DNA of 64,000 bases from Prauserella cavernicola (GTDB taxonomy: Bacteria > Actinomycetota > Actinomycetes > Mycobacteriales > Pseudonocardiaceae). The stretch covers positions 248,001 through 312,000 of the forward strand of contig NZ_JAENJH010000007.1 of NCBI RefSeq assembly GCF_016595675.1, written 5' to 3'. The notes under the pieces were generated by a model, which worked only from the letters and a program-made list of their open reading frames with translations, did no database searches and had not been told where the DNA came from. Every line of letters starts with the position of its first letter. The stretch's first letter is position 1. The position numbers and the translations under genes were made by a program. Shown one piece after another: positions 32,264 through 41,431 of this stretch.

Positions 32264-33262
32264 TCATGCGAACCGGGGGACCAGCCGCTCCAGGTCGTCG
32301 AGCAGCGCGCCCGCCGCGGACGCCGAGGCGCCGTCCCACCAGGACACCCGCGGCACCTCGAAGACCTTGCCCGCGCGCACTGCCGGCAGCCGCCGCCACA
32401 GTTCGCCCTCGGTGTAGCGGCGGAACGTGCTGGAGACCTGGCCGCCCTCGAACGCGCCGCCACCGCTGAAGTGGATGAGCACGTCGGCGTCGGCGAGCCT
32501 GCTCACCTGTTCCGGGGACAGACTGGTGTAGGTGTCCTCGGCTTGCTCGGGCGCGCTGGACTCGGTGCGCCGGACCCCGGCGTCGGTGAGGATCCGGGAC
32601 GGGAAGATGATCGAGTCGGTGACGATGCGCAGCTCGTCGGTGGTGAACCGGAGCAGCGCGACCTTCTTGTCCGCCAGCAGCTCCGCGTTGTCGTTCTTGA
32701 ACCGCTCGGCCCGATCGCGGTACTCGTCCAGTTTCCGTTGCTGTGCCTCGCGGACGCCGTAGATCCCGGCCACCGTGAGCGCGGACTCGTGCCATTCCAC
32801 GGCGTCGCGGGTGTTGGCGTAGGCGACGGTGCTCGCCAGTCCGGCCACCGCGTCGTAGTTGTCCTGCAGCGAGGCGGTGTTGCCGACCACGAGGTCGGCA
32901 TCGAACCCGGCGAGCCGTTCCACGTCGACCTGGCCGAAGCCGAGGTGCTCGAACTCCCGCTTCCCTCCGGGAAGGTAGCCCGGCACCGGTGGTTCCGCGT
33001 CGAGCGTGGCCGAGGCCACCAGCGGGATGCCGTGCTCCAGTGCCACCTGCATCGCCTGGCCGGGATCGAGCGCGATGACCCGCCGAGGTGAGCGCGGCAC
33101 ATCGGCCTCGCCGTAGGGATGCGTCACGGCCTTGGTGTCCGTTGTGGACTGTTCACGTGGCGTGTCGCGCGGGCCGCAGGCGCTCAGTCCCAGCGTCGCC
33201 AGGCCGGCACCGAGGCCGGTCAGTACCGTGCGTCTTCCCAGTGGGGAAGCGGGTGTTCTCAC
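32264..33262 (-). CDS. Siderophore-binding lipoprotein (Tat-type signal)
   Basis: 332 residues. GTG start at 33262 with GGAGGA ahead. The N-terminus reads PLGRRTVLTGLGAGLATLGL and then SAC, a twin-arginine motif plus lipobox, so it is probably a Tat-exported lipoprotein. The class III binding fold shows RSPRRVIALDPGQAMQVALEHGI, VERLAGFDADLVVGNTAS and VSRLADADVLIHFSGGG. It is encoded opposite the FecCD permeases and just after the FhuF-type reductase gene; together they make a complete import set except for the ATPase. Confidence 0.92.
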   Translation of the reverse strand: MRTPASPLGRRTVLTGLGAGLATLGLSACGPRDTPREQSTTDTKAVTHPYGEADVPRSPRRVIALDPGQAMQVALEHGIPLVASATLDAEPPVPGYLPGGKREFEHLGFGQVDVERLAGFDADLVVGNTASLQDNYDAVAGLASTVAYANTRDAVEWHESALTVAGIYGVREAQQRKLDEYRDRAERFKNDNAELLADKKVALLRFTTDELRIVTDSIIFPSRILTDAGVRRTESSAPEQAEDTYTSLSPEQVSRLADADVLIHFSGGGAFEGGQVSSTFRRYTEGELWRRLPAVRAGKVFEVPRVSWWDGASASAAGALLDDLERLVPRFA

Positions 33263-33294
33263 AGAGGTCCTCCCAGAGCGGGGTGCGGCAGGAC

Positions 33295-34128
33295 TCAGTC
33301 GCTGAAGGCCTCGGCGAACTTGGTCCTGCGCACGGTGTCGTCTTCCAGTGGGCAGGTGATGCAGTAGCCGTGCTCGGGGTCGGCACGGAAGTCCAGGCAG
33401 CAGGTGCCTCGCACCGCCCAGGCGCCGCGCGGCCGTTCGGGTTCGAACCAGAACAGCCGTGGTCCCGTGCGGATGGGGGCGCCCGCGGCGAGCAACGCGG
33501 TGGTGAGCCGTTCGCTCCTCCTCCATGCCTTGTCCAGGTCGTCGCCGCGTTTGCGCGCCGGGTTCAGCATGTAGAAGTTGAGCATGTCCACGACGTATCC
33601 CCACAGCGTGCGGCGTCCGACCCGGGTGTGCGCACTGAGCGCGTCGATCACCGGTCCGAACAGATTCAGCATAAGTACGCTTGTCCACTCGTCGAGCTCG
33701 TGCTCGTCCGAGACGGGGACGGTGCCCGGTTCGGCGTGGGCGTCGCGCACGGCCACGCGCGGGCTGACGACGTGCACCTCGCCGAGCAGGTTCCGCTCGT
33801 CGGCGGGCAGCCAGACGACGTCGGGGCGCAGCTCGGCGGAGCGTTCGGAGAGGTAGGTACCCGCCGCGGCGAGGAAGATCAGCTCGCGGGCGAGGCTCTT
33901 GAGGAAGTGCACGGCGGCGGCGCTGATCTGCTGGGGGCCCCGCAGTTCGCGGAAGGCGTCGAAGGCGGGGCCGATCATGCCGTCGTCGACCAGGTGGTCC
34001 AGCCGCCACCAGCGGGTGCCGGGAGAGTCGGCAGGCGGTTCGTCGAGCAGCACCGGAAGCGGTGCGAACGTGAGCTCGGCACACGCCTGGACGACGGGGG
34101 CCAGGGGGCCGCGATACCTCGCCTGCAT
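33295..34128 (-). CDS. FhuF-type (2Fe-2S) siderophore ferric reductase
   Basis: 277 residues. The C-terminal motif is GTCCLDFRADPEHGYCITCP, with four cysteines arranged CC-x11-C-x2-C, close to the unusual CC-x10-C-x2-C cluster of FhuF reductases. These reduce and release iron from imported ferric siderophores in the cytoplasm. The N-terminal FhuF/IucA-like domain includes TRWWRLDHLVDDGMIGPAFD. An iron box begins at the base of the ATG itself, giving a leaderless iron-repressed transcript. The binding-protein gene follows 32 bases downstream. Confidence 0.9.
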   Translation of the reverse strand: MQARYRGPLAPVVQACAELTFAPLPVLLDEPPADSPGTRWWRLDHLVDDGMIGPAFDAFRELRGPQQISAAAVHFLKSLARELIFLAAAGTYLSERSAELRPDVVWLPADERNLLGEVHVVSPRVAVRDAHAEPGTVPVSDEHELDEWTSVLMLNLFGPVIDALSAHTRVGRRTLWGYVVDMLNFYMLNPARKRGDDLDKAWRRSERLTTALLAAGAPIRTGPRLFWFEPERPRGAWAVRGTCCLDFRADPEHGYCITCPLEDDTVRRTKFAEAFSD

Positions 34129-34146
34129 TAGGTAAGGCTACACAAA
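34128..34146 (-). promoter_or_regulatory. IdeR iron box overlapping the start of the fhuF-like gene
   Basis: Plus-strand TTAGGTAAGGCTACACAAA matches 15 of 19 consensus positions. On the minus strand a -10-like TAGCCT lies 6 bases before the ATG, so the transcript probably starts at the A of the ATG. Confidence 0.8.
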
Positions 34147-34166
34147 CAGTTACGAAACGGACGAGC

Positions 34167-34202
34167 CCTCCCTCGGGCTCGCCGGTGCGAGCCCGAGGGA
34201 GG
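34167..34202 (-). terminator. Terminator after the deazaflavin oxidoreductase gene
   Basis: A 16-bp perfect stem (CCTCCCTCGGGCTCGC and complement) with a CGGT loop, just past the gene stop at 34212. Confidence 0.8.
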
Positions 34203-34211
34203 CCGGGTGAG

Positions 34212-34658
34212 TCAGTGCGGGGCGGGCGCGTCCTCCAGCACCAGCACGGGAATCGTGCGGTCGGTCTTGCGCTGGTACTCGGCGTACTGGGGGAAGGCCT
34301 CGACCGCGAGGTCCCACCACCGCTGCCGCTCCTCGCCGGTGACCTCCCTGGCGACCATGTCGCGCACCTCGGTGCCGTCGCGCAGCTCGACCCGGGGGTC
34401 GGCCAGCGCGTTGTGGTACCAGAGCGGGTTCTTCGGCGCGCCGCCGAGCGACGCCACCGCGGCGTAGACGCCGTCGCGCTCCACCTTCATCAGCGGCGAT
34501 TTGCGCAGCTTGCCCGACTTCTTGCCCACGGTGGTCAGGACGATGACCGGTAACCCGTTCTGAGTGACGCCCTTCGTCCCGCCGGAGTTCTCGTAGACGG
34601 CCACCTGGTCGGCGGCGAACGCCAGCGAGCCCGGTTCGTAGACACCCTCGAGCGGCAT
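34212..34658 (-). CDS. Deazaflavin (F420)-dependent nitroreductase-family oxidoreductase
   Basis: 148 residues, a split beta-barrel of the Ddn family. Typical pieces are [20 protein letters not shown], the following [20 protein letters not shown], and [19 protein letters not shown]. Members use F420H2 to reduce nitroimidazoles, quinones or other acceptors; some actinobacterial members bind other cofactors. The ATG at 34658 has AAAGGAA 7 bases before it. Single gene, flanked by a strong terminator. Confidence 0.92.
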   Translation of the reverse strand: MPLEGVYEPGSLAFAADQVAVYENSGGTKGVTQNGLPVIVLTTVGKKSGKLRKSPLMKVERDGVYAAVASLGGAPKNPLWYHNALADPRVELRDGTEVRDMVAREVTGEERQRWWDLAVEAFPQYAEYQRKTDRTIPVLVLEDAPAPH

Positions 34659-34735
34659 GGAACGGTTCCTTTCGTCACGGCCGGTGTTGCTGTGGAGTAC
34701 CAACCCGCGACGGCCTCCGGTGATTCCCGCCCGGC

Positions 34736-35557
34736 TCAGTCCCCGGTGAACGGGCGCGTCGGCTCGCCGGTGTAGCCGGCCAGCAGCGGCGGCGGCAACG
34801 GGCCCTTCACTCTGCGGCCCGAGCGGCTCTCCTCCCAGGCGTGGGCGAGGATGCCCACCGAGCGGGCCAGCACGAAGAAGCCGCGTGCCAGCTCCGGCTC
34901 CACGCCCAGCTCGCCGTAGACGATGGCGGTGACGCCGTCGATGTTCATCGGCACCGCCCGCCTGCCCTTCGCGAGCGCGCTCTCGACGGCGAGTCCCGCG
35001 CGCAGGTAGTCGCCGGAGACCTCACCGGCTTCGACGGCCTCCTCCACGAGCCCCAGCAGCACGTCGCGCCGCGGGTCGCGCGGGTGGAAGCGGTGTCCGA
35101 ACCCGGGAACGAAGGCCTTGCGGGCGCGGTAGCCGGCCACGGCCTCGTCGGCCACCTCACCGAGGTCGCGCCCCTGCGCGGCCGTCGCGACGAGCTCGGA
35201 GAGCAGGGTGACGCACTGCTGTCCCGCTCCGCCGTGGGTGTCGCCGAGGACGTTGACCCCGTTGGCGACGGCCGAGTTGAGCCCCACCCCGCAGGTGGCG
35301 GCCATCCGCGCGCTGGCGATGGACGGTGCCTGCGGGCCGTGGTCGACGCTGGCGACCAGCGCGGCCTCCAGCAGCCGCGACTGCGTGGCCGTGGGCAGCC
35401 CGCCCGTGGTCAGCAGCCACACGGTGCTCACGAAGTCGAGCTTGCCGATGAGCTGCTCGATCGGGTAGCCGCGCAGCTCGATCTCGCCCGGCGCGATACG
35501 GGTGATCGCGGTGGACCACCACGCGGTGGTGTCGTCGACGGTGGGACCCTCGCTCAT
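34736..35557 (-). CDS. Citrate synthase-fold citryl-CoA lyase
   Basis: 273 residues, shorter than citrate synthase and matching the citryl-CoA lyase/ATP-citrate lyase C-domain type. Catalytic motifs are intact: [10 protein letters not shown] (His), [17 protein letters not shown] (His) and PMNIDGVTA (Asp), followed by the lyase-type tail [20 protein letters not shown]. It would split citryl-CoA (or methylcitryl/citramalyl-CoA) to acetyl-CoA and an oxoacid. It is translationally coupled (ATGA) to the CaiB-type CoA transferase that would supply the CoA ester, and lies at the end of the tctCBA operon. Confidence 0.85.
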   Translation of the reverse strand: MSEGPTVDDTTAWWSTAITRIAPGEIELRGYPIEQLIGKLDFVSTVWLLTTGGLPTATQSRLLEAALVASVDHGPQAPSIASARMAATCGVGLNSAVANGVNVLGDTHGGAGQQCVTLLSELVATAAQGRDLGEVADEAVAGYRARKAFVPGFGHRFHPRDPRRDVLLGLVEEAVEAGEVSGDYLRAGLAVESALAKGRRAVPMNIDGVTAIVYGELGVEPELARGFFVLARSVGILAHAWEESRSGRRVKGPLPPPLLAGYTGEPTRPFTGD

Positions 35558-36777
35558 ACGGCCTTCTCCTCGTGCAGTCGGGCGATCTCGTCGGCGCCGT
35601 AGCCGAGCTCGGCGAGCACGTCGTCGGTGTGCTGGCCCAGGATCGGTGGTGACAGCCGCGGCCTGCTCGGCTCGCCGTCGAGGCGGATGCCGTTGCCGAG
35701 CACCCGCAGCGGCTCCGCGTCCTCGTGTCCGGGGAAGGGCAGCTCGTGCACCAGCTCGCGGGCGCGGATCTGAGCGCTCGCCAGCATCTCCGGCACGCTG
35801 AGCACCGCCGCGGCTGGTACGCCCGCGCTGCTCAGCTCCTCTTCCCAGTGCGCCGCGTCGCGCGTGGTGAGCGCGACCTCGAGCTCCGCGGTGAGCTGCG
35901 CGCGATGCGTCTTGCGTGCCTCGCGCTCGGCGAAGCGCGGGTCGCTCACCAGCTCGGGACGGCCGATGATCCGGCACAGCAGCTCGAACTGCTCCTGTTT
36001 GTTGGCGGCGATGTTGAGCTCGCCGTCAGCGGTGCGGAAGGTACCCGACGGTGCCGCGGTGCCGTTGTCGTTGCCGAGCGCGCGTGGCTGCTGGCCCGCG
36101 ATGAGGTGGTTGGAGACCACCCAGCCCATCGCGGTCACCGCCGTCTCCAGCATGGAGACGTCGATCATGCTGCCCTCGCCCGAACGTTCCCTGCCGAGCA
36201 ACGCCGACGAGATCGCGAACGCCGCCGCGAGCCCGCCGAGCGTGTCCGCGATGGGGTAGCCGGCCCGCAACGGCGCCGTCTCCGCCGTGCCGGTCACGCT
36301 CATCATCCCCGAGCTGCCCTGGATGATCTGGTCGTAGGCGGGTTTCGCGCGCAGTGGGCCGGTCTGCCCGAAGCCCGAGATCGCGCAGTAGACCAGGCGC
36401 GGGTTGAGGCGCTTGAGCTCGTCCCAGCCGAAACCGAGCCGCTCGAGCACCCCGGGCCGGAAGTTCTCGCACAGGACGTCCGCGCTCGCGACCAGCCTGC
36501 GCAGCACCTCCTTGCCCTGATCGGACTTGAGGTTGAGCGTGAGCGAGCGCTTCTGCGCGTTCTGCGCCAGGAACGACGCGCCCAGCTCCCGCCGGTTCAG
36601 CTCGGCCGAGGAGCCCAGCTTGCGGGCGAGGTCGCCGCCGTGCGGGACCTCGACCTTGATGACGTCCGCGCCGAGCAGCGCCAGCTGGTAGCCGGCGTAG
36701 GGCCCGGCGAGGACGTTGGTCAGGTCGAGCACCCGGACCCCCGCGAGGGGGCCCGGGGTGGCCGAGTTCGCTGTCAT
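35554..36777 (-). CDS. CaiB/BaiF (class III) CoA-transferase
   Basis: 407 residues. Family landmarks are LAGVRVLDLTNVLAGPYAG, GADVIKVEVPHGGDLAR, NAQKRSLTLNLKSDQGKEVL, the ADVLCENFRPGVLERLGFG loop, and AKPAYDQIIQGSSGMMSVTG, where the Asp forms the acyl-CoA aspartyl intermediate. It would move CoA to the imported tricarboxylate so that the downstream lyase can cleave it. Both ends overlap neighbours by ATGA. A second paralogue lies at 50776-51951. Confidence 0.92.
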   Translation of the reverse strand: MTANSATPGPLAGVRVLDLTNVLAGPYAGYQLALLGADVIKVEVPHGGDLARKLGSSAELNRRELGASFLAQNAQKRSLTLNLKSDQGKEVLRRLVASADVLCENFRPGVLERLGFGWDELKRLNPRLVYCAISGFGQTGPLRAKPAYDQIIQGSSGMMSVTGTAETAPLRAGYPIADTLGGLAAAFAISSALLGRERSGEGSMIDVSMLETAVTAMGWVVSNHLIAGQQPRALGNDNGTAAPSGTFRTADGELNIAANKQEQFELLCRIIGRPELVSDPRFAEREARKTHRAQLTAELEVALTTRDAAHWEEELSSAGVPAAAVLSVPEMLASAQIRARELVHELPFPGHEDAEPLRVLGNGIRLDGEPSRPRLSPPILGQHTDDVLAELGYGADEIARLHEEKAV

Positions 36778-38285
36778 ACCAACGCTTTCTGTCGACGACG
36801 GGTGCGCACGCGCTGGAAGAGCAGTCCGGCGACGGTGAGCAGGAGCACGCTGTAGAGCGTGATCGAGATCGGGCTGGACACGAGTGCGGAGGGGTCGCCC
36901 TCGCTGACGGCCATGGCGCGGCGGTACTCGGTCTCGGCGAGCGGGCCGAGGATGACGGCGATGAGCACGGGCGCGACGGGGATGCCGTAGCGGCGCATGC
37001 CGAAGCCGAGCAGGCCGATGGCCAGCACCAGCACGAGGTCGAGGATCTTGGAGCTGGTGGCGTAGACGCCGAGCATCGCGAAGACGGTGATGCCGGCGTA
37101 GAGGTAGTGCCGGGGGACCTTGAGCAGCTTGGCCCACAGGGGCGCGAAAGGCAGGTTCAGGATCAGTAGCACGACCATGCCGATGAAGAAGCTGGCCAGC
37201 AGCGCCCACACGAGCTCGCTGGCGCGTTCGAACAGCAGCGGTCCGGGTTGCAGGCCGTACTGGCGGAAGGCCGCCAGCAGGATCGCGGCGGTGGCCGAGG
37301 TGGGCAGGCCCAGTGCCAGCAGGGCGCCCATGGCGGTGCCGGCGGTGGCGTTGCCGGAGGCCTCGGGACCCGCGACACCCTGGATGGCGCCCTTGCCGAA
37401 CATCGGCTTGCGCCTGCGGGCGTCGAGCCTGCGCTCGGTGCCGTAGGCCAGGAACGTGGGGACCTCGGAGCCGCCGACGGGGATGATGCCGAACGGGACA
37501 CCGATGGCGGTGCCGCGCAGCCAGGCGGGCAGCGCGAGACGGAACTCCGTGCGCGACAACCACAAGCGGCCGGTGGAGGGGAGAATGCCGGTGTCCTCGG
37601 GGGTGCCGCGGCGGGCGGCGATGGCCAGTACCTCGCCCAGCGCCAGCAGGCCGACGGTGATCACGACGATGTCGACGCCGTCGAACAGTTCGGGCAGCCC
37701 GCCGGTGAAGCGTGCCGCGCCGGAGGCGCCGTCGATGCCGACGAGCGAGATCGCGAGACCGATCACCAGCGCGGCGAGCCCGCGGATGACGGAGTCGCTG
37801 ACCACCGCCGAGATCGCGACGAACGCGAAGATGGCCAGCGCCAGGTACTCGGCGGGGCCGAATAGGGTGGCCAGCTCCGCCAGTGACGGCGCGAAGAACA
37901 CCACGAGGGTGGCGGCGATGATGCCACCGATGAACGCGCCGATGGCCGAGGTCGCCAGTGCTTGGGCGGCGCGTCCGCTCTTGGCCATGCGATGGCCCTC
38001 GATGGATCCGGCGATGGCGGTGCTGTTGCCGGGGGTGTTCATCAGGATGCCGGCGATCGAGTCACCGAAGAGGCCACCGAAGAGCACCCCGGCGAACATG
38101 ATGAACGCGCCGATGGGGTCGAGCGAGAAGGTGACGGGCAGCAGCAGTGCCACCGCCATCGCCGAGCCGAGGCCGGGCAGCACGCCCACGGCGGTGCCGA
38201 GCAGGGCGCCGATGAACACCCAGAGCATGTTCATCGGGGTGAGGACGGTCGCGAAACCGTCCATGAGGTTGGACAGTGACTCCAT
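36774..38285 (-). CDS. tctA: Tripartite tricarboxylate transporter large permease TctA
   Basis: 503 residues with about 12 helices. The TctA core shows [60 protein letters not shown], and [20 protein letters not shown] in the second half. It forms the sodium- or proton-driven pore with TctB, fed by the TctC binding protein. It overlaps the tctB stop by one base and the CoA-transferase start by ATGA. Confidence 0.95.
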   Translation of the reverse strand: MESLSNLMDGFATVLTPMNMLWVFIGALLGTAVGVLPGLGSAMAVALLLPVTFSLDPIGAFIMFAGVLFGGLFGDSIAGILMNTPGNSTAIAGSIEGHRMAKSGRAAQALATSAIGAFIGGIIAATLVVFFAPSLAELATLFGPAEYLALAIFAFVAISAVVSDSVIRGLAALVIGLAISLVGIDGASGAARFTGGLPELFDGVDIVVITVGLLALGEVLAIAARRGTPEDTGILPSTGRLWLSRTEFRLALPAWLRGTAIGVPFGIIPVGGSEVPTFLAYGTERRLDARRRKPMFGKGAIQGVAGPEASGNATAGTAMGALLALGLPTSATAAILLAAFRQYGLQPGPLLFERASELVWALLASFFIGMVVLLILNLPFAPLWAKLLKVPRHYLYAGITVFAMLGVYATSSKILDLVLVLAIGLLGFGMRRYGIPVAPVLIAVILGPLAETEYRRAMAVSEGDPSALVSSPISITLYSVLLLTVAGLLFQRVRTRRRQKALV

Positions 38286-38899
38286 CAGAACACTCCCGCC
38301 AGGATGCCGGGGGGCAGGTTGAGGCCCAGTCCCGCCGAGAAGGCCAGCTGCACGATCGAGGAGATCGCCACGGCCAGGAACAGGTCGAACACCACGCGAC
38401 GGCTGCCGAGCGCGCGGGCGATGCCCCAGAACAGCCAGGCGCCGGAGATCAGCCAGCCCAGCGGGTTGAGCACCGCGATGAACACCACGATCGTGCCCAC
38501 CACCCCGAACAACGCGCGGTAGTTGCTCCGCGGGCGCGTCGCAGGCGGTTCCTCGACGGGGGTGTCGTCGCTGTCCTCAGCGGTGGGGGTGTCGGTGTCG
38601 GTGGCGGTCGGCGTGGTGTCCGTTGTGGACCCCGGCGTCGCGACGAGCGCGGGTTCGGGGCGCCGCAGGACGTCCACGGCCAGCAGCACGGCGAACACCA
38701 CGCACGCGATGGCGATGATCGTCGGGAACAGCTGCGGTCCCGGGGAGGCGGTGTTGTCGGGCACCTCCATGGTGAGGGTGCCGATGCCCAGCGCGATCCC
38801 GGTGATCAGCAGCAGCAGCGGGAACACGAGTCCCGTGCGGCGGCGCAGGAAACCGTCGGCGGTCGCGGTCCGCTCGGGCCTGGTGTCGGTGACGGTCAC
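38285..38899 (-). CDS. tctB: Tripartite tricarboxylate transporter small permease TctB
   Basis: 204 residues. Four helices in two pairs flank a Thr/Asp-rich hydrophilic loop of about 40 residues (residues about 90-135, TTDTTPTATDTDTPTAEDSD). The loop is longer than usual for TctB. The GTG start at 38899 overlaps the tctC stop by GTGA. It stabilises TctA in the membrane. Confidence 0.88.
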   Translation of the reverse strand: MTVTDTRPERTATADGFLRRRTGLVFPLLLLITGIALGIGTLTMEVPDNTASPGPQLFPTIIAIACVVFAVLLAVDVLRRPEPALVATPGSTTDTTPTATDTDTPTAEDSDDTPVEEPPATRPRSNYRALFGVVGTIVVFIAVLNPLGWLISGAWLFWGIARALGSRRVVFDLFLAVAISSIVQLAFSAGLGLNLPPGILAGVF

Positions 38900-39882
38900 A
38901 GTCCCAGCTCCTCGATGATCGCGTCGACCCTGGCCTGGTCTTCCTTGATGAACCGGGTGAAGTCGTCTCCGGCGAGGAAGCTGTCGACCCACTTGTTGCG
39001 GTTCAGCGCGTCGGCCCACTCCGGGGTGCGCACCATCTCGCCGACGATGTCGATCAGCTCCTGGCGCTGTCCGTCGCTGATGCCCGGCGGGGCGACCACG
39101 CCACGCCAGTTCGGCAGCGCGACGTCGACGCCCTGCTCGATCAGCGTCGGGGTGTCGATGCCCGGCACCGGCTCCTCGGCCGACACCGCCAGCGCGCGGA
39201 GATTGCCGGCCTCGATCTGGTCGCGGAAGTCGTTGTAGCCGCTGACGCCCACCTCGACCGTCCTCGACAGCAGCGACGTGAGCACCTCACCGCCGCCGGC
39301 GAAGGAGACGTAGTTGAGCTGGCCGAGGTCGATCCCGGCCTCACGGGCGACCAGCCCGGTCAGCAGGTGGTCGGTGCCACCGAGCGCACCGCCGCCGATG
39401 GCGTGGCCGTGCGGGTTCTCCCGCCACACCTCGAGGAAGTCCTCGAGCGTCTTGTACGGCGAGTCGGCGGGGACGATCAGCACCTCGTAGTCGTCGGCCA
39501 GGCGCGCGATCGGCGTGGTGTCGAGCAGATCCACCGGCGAGCGGTTCGCCGTGATCGCACCCTCCATCACGGTGCCGGTCGTCATCAGCTGCGTCGGGTC
39601 GGCGCCGATCTCGGTGAACTGCCCGAGACCGATCGTGCCTCCCGCGCCAGGCACGTTGACCACCTGGACGTTGTTGACGATCGACGCACTGCGCAGCGCC
39701 TGCTGGGACTCGCGTGACGCGAGGTCCCAGCCGCCGCCGGGCGCGGCGGGCGCCATGATCGTGAGTTTCGATCTCGGCGTAGCACCCGAGGTCGACTCGC
39801 TCGCGTCGACGGCGGCGAACCCCGCGAGCACCAGTGTGCTCACGGCCCCGAGGACCCCGAGAGCGACACGTTTTCTCTGCAC
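38896..39882 (-). CDS. tctC: Tripartite tricarboxylate transporter binding protein TctC
   Basis: 328 residues. The signal peptide [20 protein letters not shown] has no lipobox Cys, so the mature protein is secreted or anchored by its leader. The Bug/TctC fold shows [52 protein letters not shown] and [18 protein letters not shown]. The ligand is a tricarboxylate or dicarboxylate. The GTG start at 39882 has AAGGGAG 6 bases ahead. First gene of a five-gene operon, divergent from the IclR gene. Confidence 0.93.
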   Translation of the reverse strand: MQRKRVALGVLGAVSTLVLAGFAAVDASESTSGATPRSKLTIMAPAAPGGGWDLASRESQQALRSASIVNNVQVVNVPGAGGTIGLGQFTEIGADPTQLMTTGTVMEGAITANRSPVDLLDTTPIARLADDYEVLIVPADSPYKTLEDFLEVWRENPHGHAIGGGALGGTDHLLTGLVAREAGIDLGQLNYVSFAGGGEVLTSLLSRTVEVGVSGYNDFRDQIEAGNLRALAVSAEEPVPGIDTPTLIEQGVDVALPNWRGVVAPPGISDGQRQELIDIVGEMVRTPEWADALNRNKWVDSFLAGDDFTRFIKEDQARVDAIIEELGL

Positions 39883-39919
39883 GATCACTCCCTTGTGACC
39901 AGGTTGAACAATCGGTGAC

Positions 39920-39936
39920 TGTCCATCTAGCGGACA
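39920..39936. promoter_or_regulatory. Candidate IclR operator between tctC and iclR
   Basis: TGTCC (39920-39924) and GGACA (39932-39936) form an inverted repeat with a 7-base spacer in the 126-base divergent region. A -10-like TATAGT for the IclR gene lies at 39955-39960. A binder here would control both operons. Confidence 0.45.
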
Positions 39937-40008
39937 TGAATGACCGCCTGATGGTATAGTTACCGTAGGCGGGACGCAAACATCGCGCTTCGACGAGGAG
40001 GGCCGGGG

Positions 40009-40806
40009 ATGAAGTCCACCGCCGCGGACGGTGACAGCGGGGGAATCCGCGCCGTCAGTCGCGCTTTCCGGGTGCTGCAGGCGTTCTCGCCCGAACGCAT
40101 GTCGCTCGGTGTGGCCGAGCTCGTGCGCGAGACGGGCCTGCCGAGGACGACCGTACTTCGGCTGGTCGAGACACTCGCCGCCGAGGGCGTCCTGGAGTCC
40201 GGCCCCGACGGGCAGGTCCGGGTCGGCACCCGGCTCATCGGCCTGGCGGCCTTCTCGGCGGCGGCGTGGACGGTTCCCGAGCCGTCGCTGGCCCGGATGC
40301 GGGCGCTCGCCGCCGAGACCGGCGAGACCGTGAGCCTGTACGTGCGCAAGGGACTCTGCCGTGTCGTGGTGGGTCAGGCGCCCAGCCCCAACACGCTGCG
40401 CCACGTGGTGCGCCCCGGCGACGAACTGCCCCTGTCGGTCGGTTCCGCGGCCTACGTGCTGCTCGGCCTCGAGGCCCCCGACGAGCGCGACGTCCTGATC
40501 GACCGGGTCGCCGCCCACTCGGGTACGCCCGGCGCCGCCGCGCCGCTGCGCCGCGGGGTCGCCGCCGCCATCGCCGACGGCTGGGCCATCTCCCACGGGC
40601 AGCGCGAACCCGGCAACACCGGCCTGGCGGTGCCCATCCGGCCGGACGACAGCGACGGCACCCGCGTGCCCGCCCGCCCCGTGGTGCTCGCGATCGGCGG
40701 GCCCACCGTGCGCTTCACCGACGACAAGATCCCCGGATTCGTCACCGCCGTGCGCCGCTGTGCCGAGGACATCGCGCGCACCGGCCTGCCGCCCGCTCTC
40801 TACTGA
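40009..40806 (+). CDS. IclR family transcriptional regulator
   Basis: 265 residues. The N-terminal winged HTH reads RAFRVLQAFSPERMSLGVAE, then TGLPRTTVLRLVETLAAEGV. The C-terminal effector domain runs from about residue 85 and includes GETVSLYVRKGLCRVVVGQA, VGSAAYVLLGLEAPDERDVL and ADGWAISHGQREPGNTGLAV. Divergent from tctCBA and first of a unit with the RraA and 2-hydroxyacid dehydrogenase genes, it most likely controls the tricarboxylate module with a pathway acid as effector. Confidence 0.9.
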   Translation: MKSTAADGDSGGIRAVSRAFRVLQAFSPERMSLGVAELVRETGLPRTTVLRLVETLAAEGVLESGPDGQVRVGTRLIGLAAFSAAAWTVPEPSLARMRALAAETGETVSLYVRKGLCRVVVGQAPSPNTLRHVVRPGDELPLSVGSAAYVLLGLEAPDERDVLIDRVAAHSGTPGAAAPLRRGVAAAIADGWAISHGQREPGNTGLAVPIRPDDSDGTRVPARPVVLAIGGPTVRFTDDKIPGFVTAVRRCAEDIARTGLPPALY

Positions 40807-40840
40807 CGCACCATCCACCGCACGACAACCGAGGAGAATC

Positions 40841-41431
40841 GTGGATTCGCTCACCGGCTATCCGCCCCCGGCGGCGCTGCCCGTCGCGACCGTGTCCGAC
40901 GCCATGGACCGGTTCGGCGTCGCCGACGGCATCCGTCCACTGTGGCCTGGCGCCGTCCTGTCGGGACCCGCGTTCACCGTGTGGACGAGGCCCGGCGACA
41001 ACAAGGGCCTGCACGCGGCGTTCGAGACCATCCGGCGCGGTGAGGTGCTCGTCGTCAACGGTGGCGGGGACGAGACCCGCGCGCTGATCGGCGAGCTGGT
41101 GGTGCAGAAGGCCCGTGCGCTGGAGATCGGCGGCATCGTGCTCGACGGCGCGGCGAGGGACGTGACCGAGCTGGCCGGGCTCGGCGTGCCGGTGTTCGCC
41201 CGCGCGGTCACCCCCGCGGGACCGTGGAAGACGGGGCCCTACCGTATCGGCGGCACCATCGCCGTCGGTGGCGTCCCCGTGAACCAGGGCGACTGGGTGC
41301 TCGGTGACGACGACGGCGTCGCGATCGTGCCCGCAGACCAGGTCGACCACGTGGTGCAGACCGCGAACGAGCTCATCGAGGGTGAGGCGCAGCGCCGCGC
41401 CGCCAACCAGAAGCTCGTGCCCCGTGGCTGA
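40841..41431 (+). CDS. RraA-family aldolase/oxaloacetate decarboxylase
   Basis: 196 residues. The fold motifs are VATVSDAMDRFGVADGIRPL, GDNKGLHAAFETIRRGEVLV, VVNGGGDETRALIGELVVQKA and IVLDGAARDVTEL, the last containing the metal-binding Asp and substrate Arg. Bacterial members cleave 4-hydroxy-4-methyl/carboxy-2-oxoacids to pyruvate or decarboxylate oxaloacetate with a divalent metal. Here it could take the oxaloacetate released from citryl-CoA to pyruvate. GTG start after GAGGAGAATC. It overlaps the next gene by 8 bases. Confidence 0.88.
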   Translation: MDSLTGYPPPAALPVATVSDAMDRFGVADGIRPLWPGAVLSGPAFTVWTRPGDNKGLHAAFETIRRGEVLVVNGGGDETRALIGELVVQKARALEIGGIVLDGAARDVTELAGLGVPVFARAVTPAGPWKTGPYRIGGTIAVGGVPVNQGDWVLGDDDGVAIVPADQVDHVVQTANELIEGEAQRRAANQKLVPRG

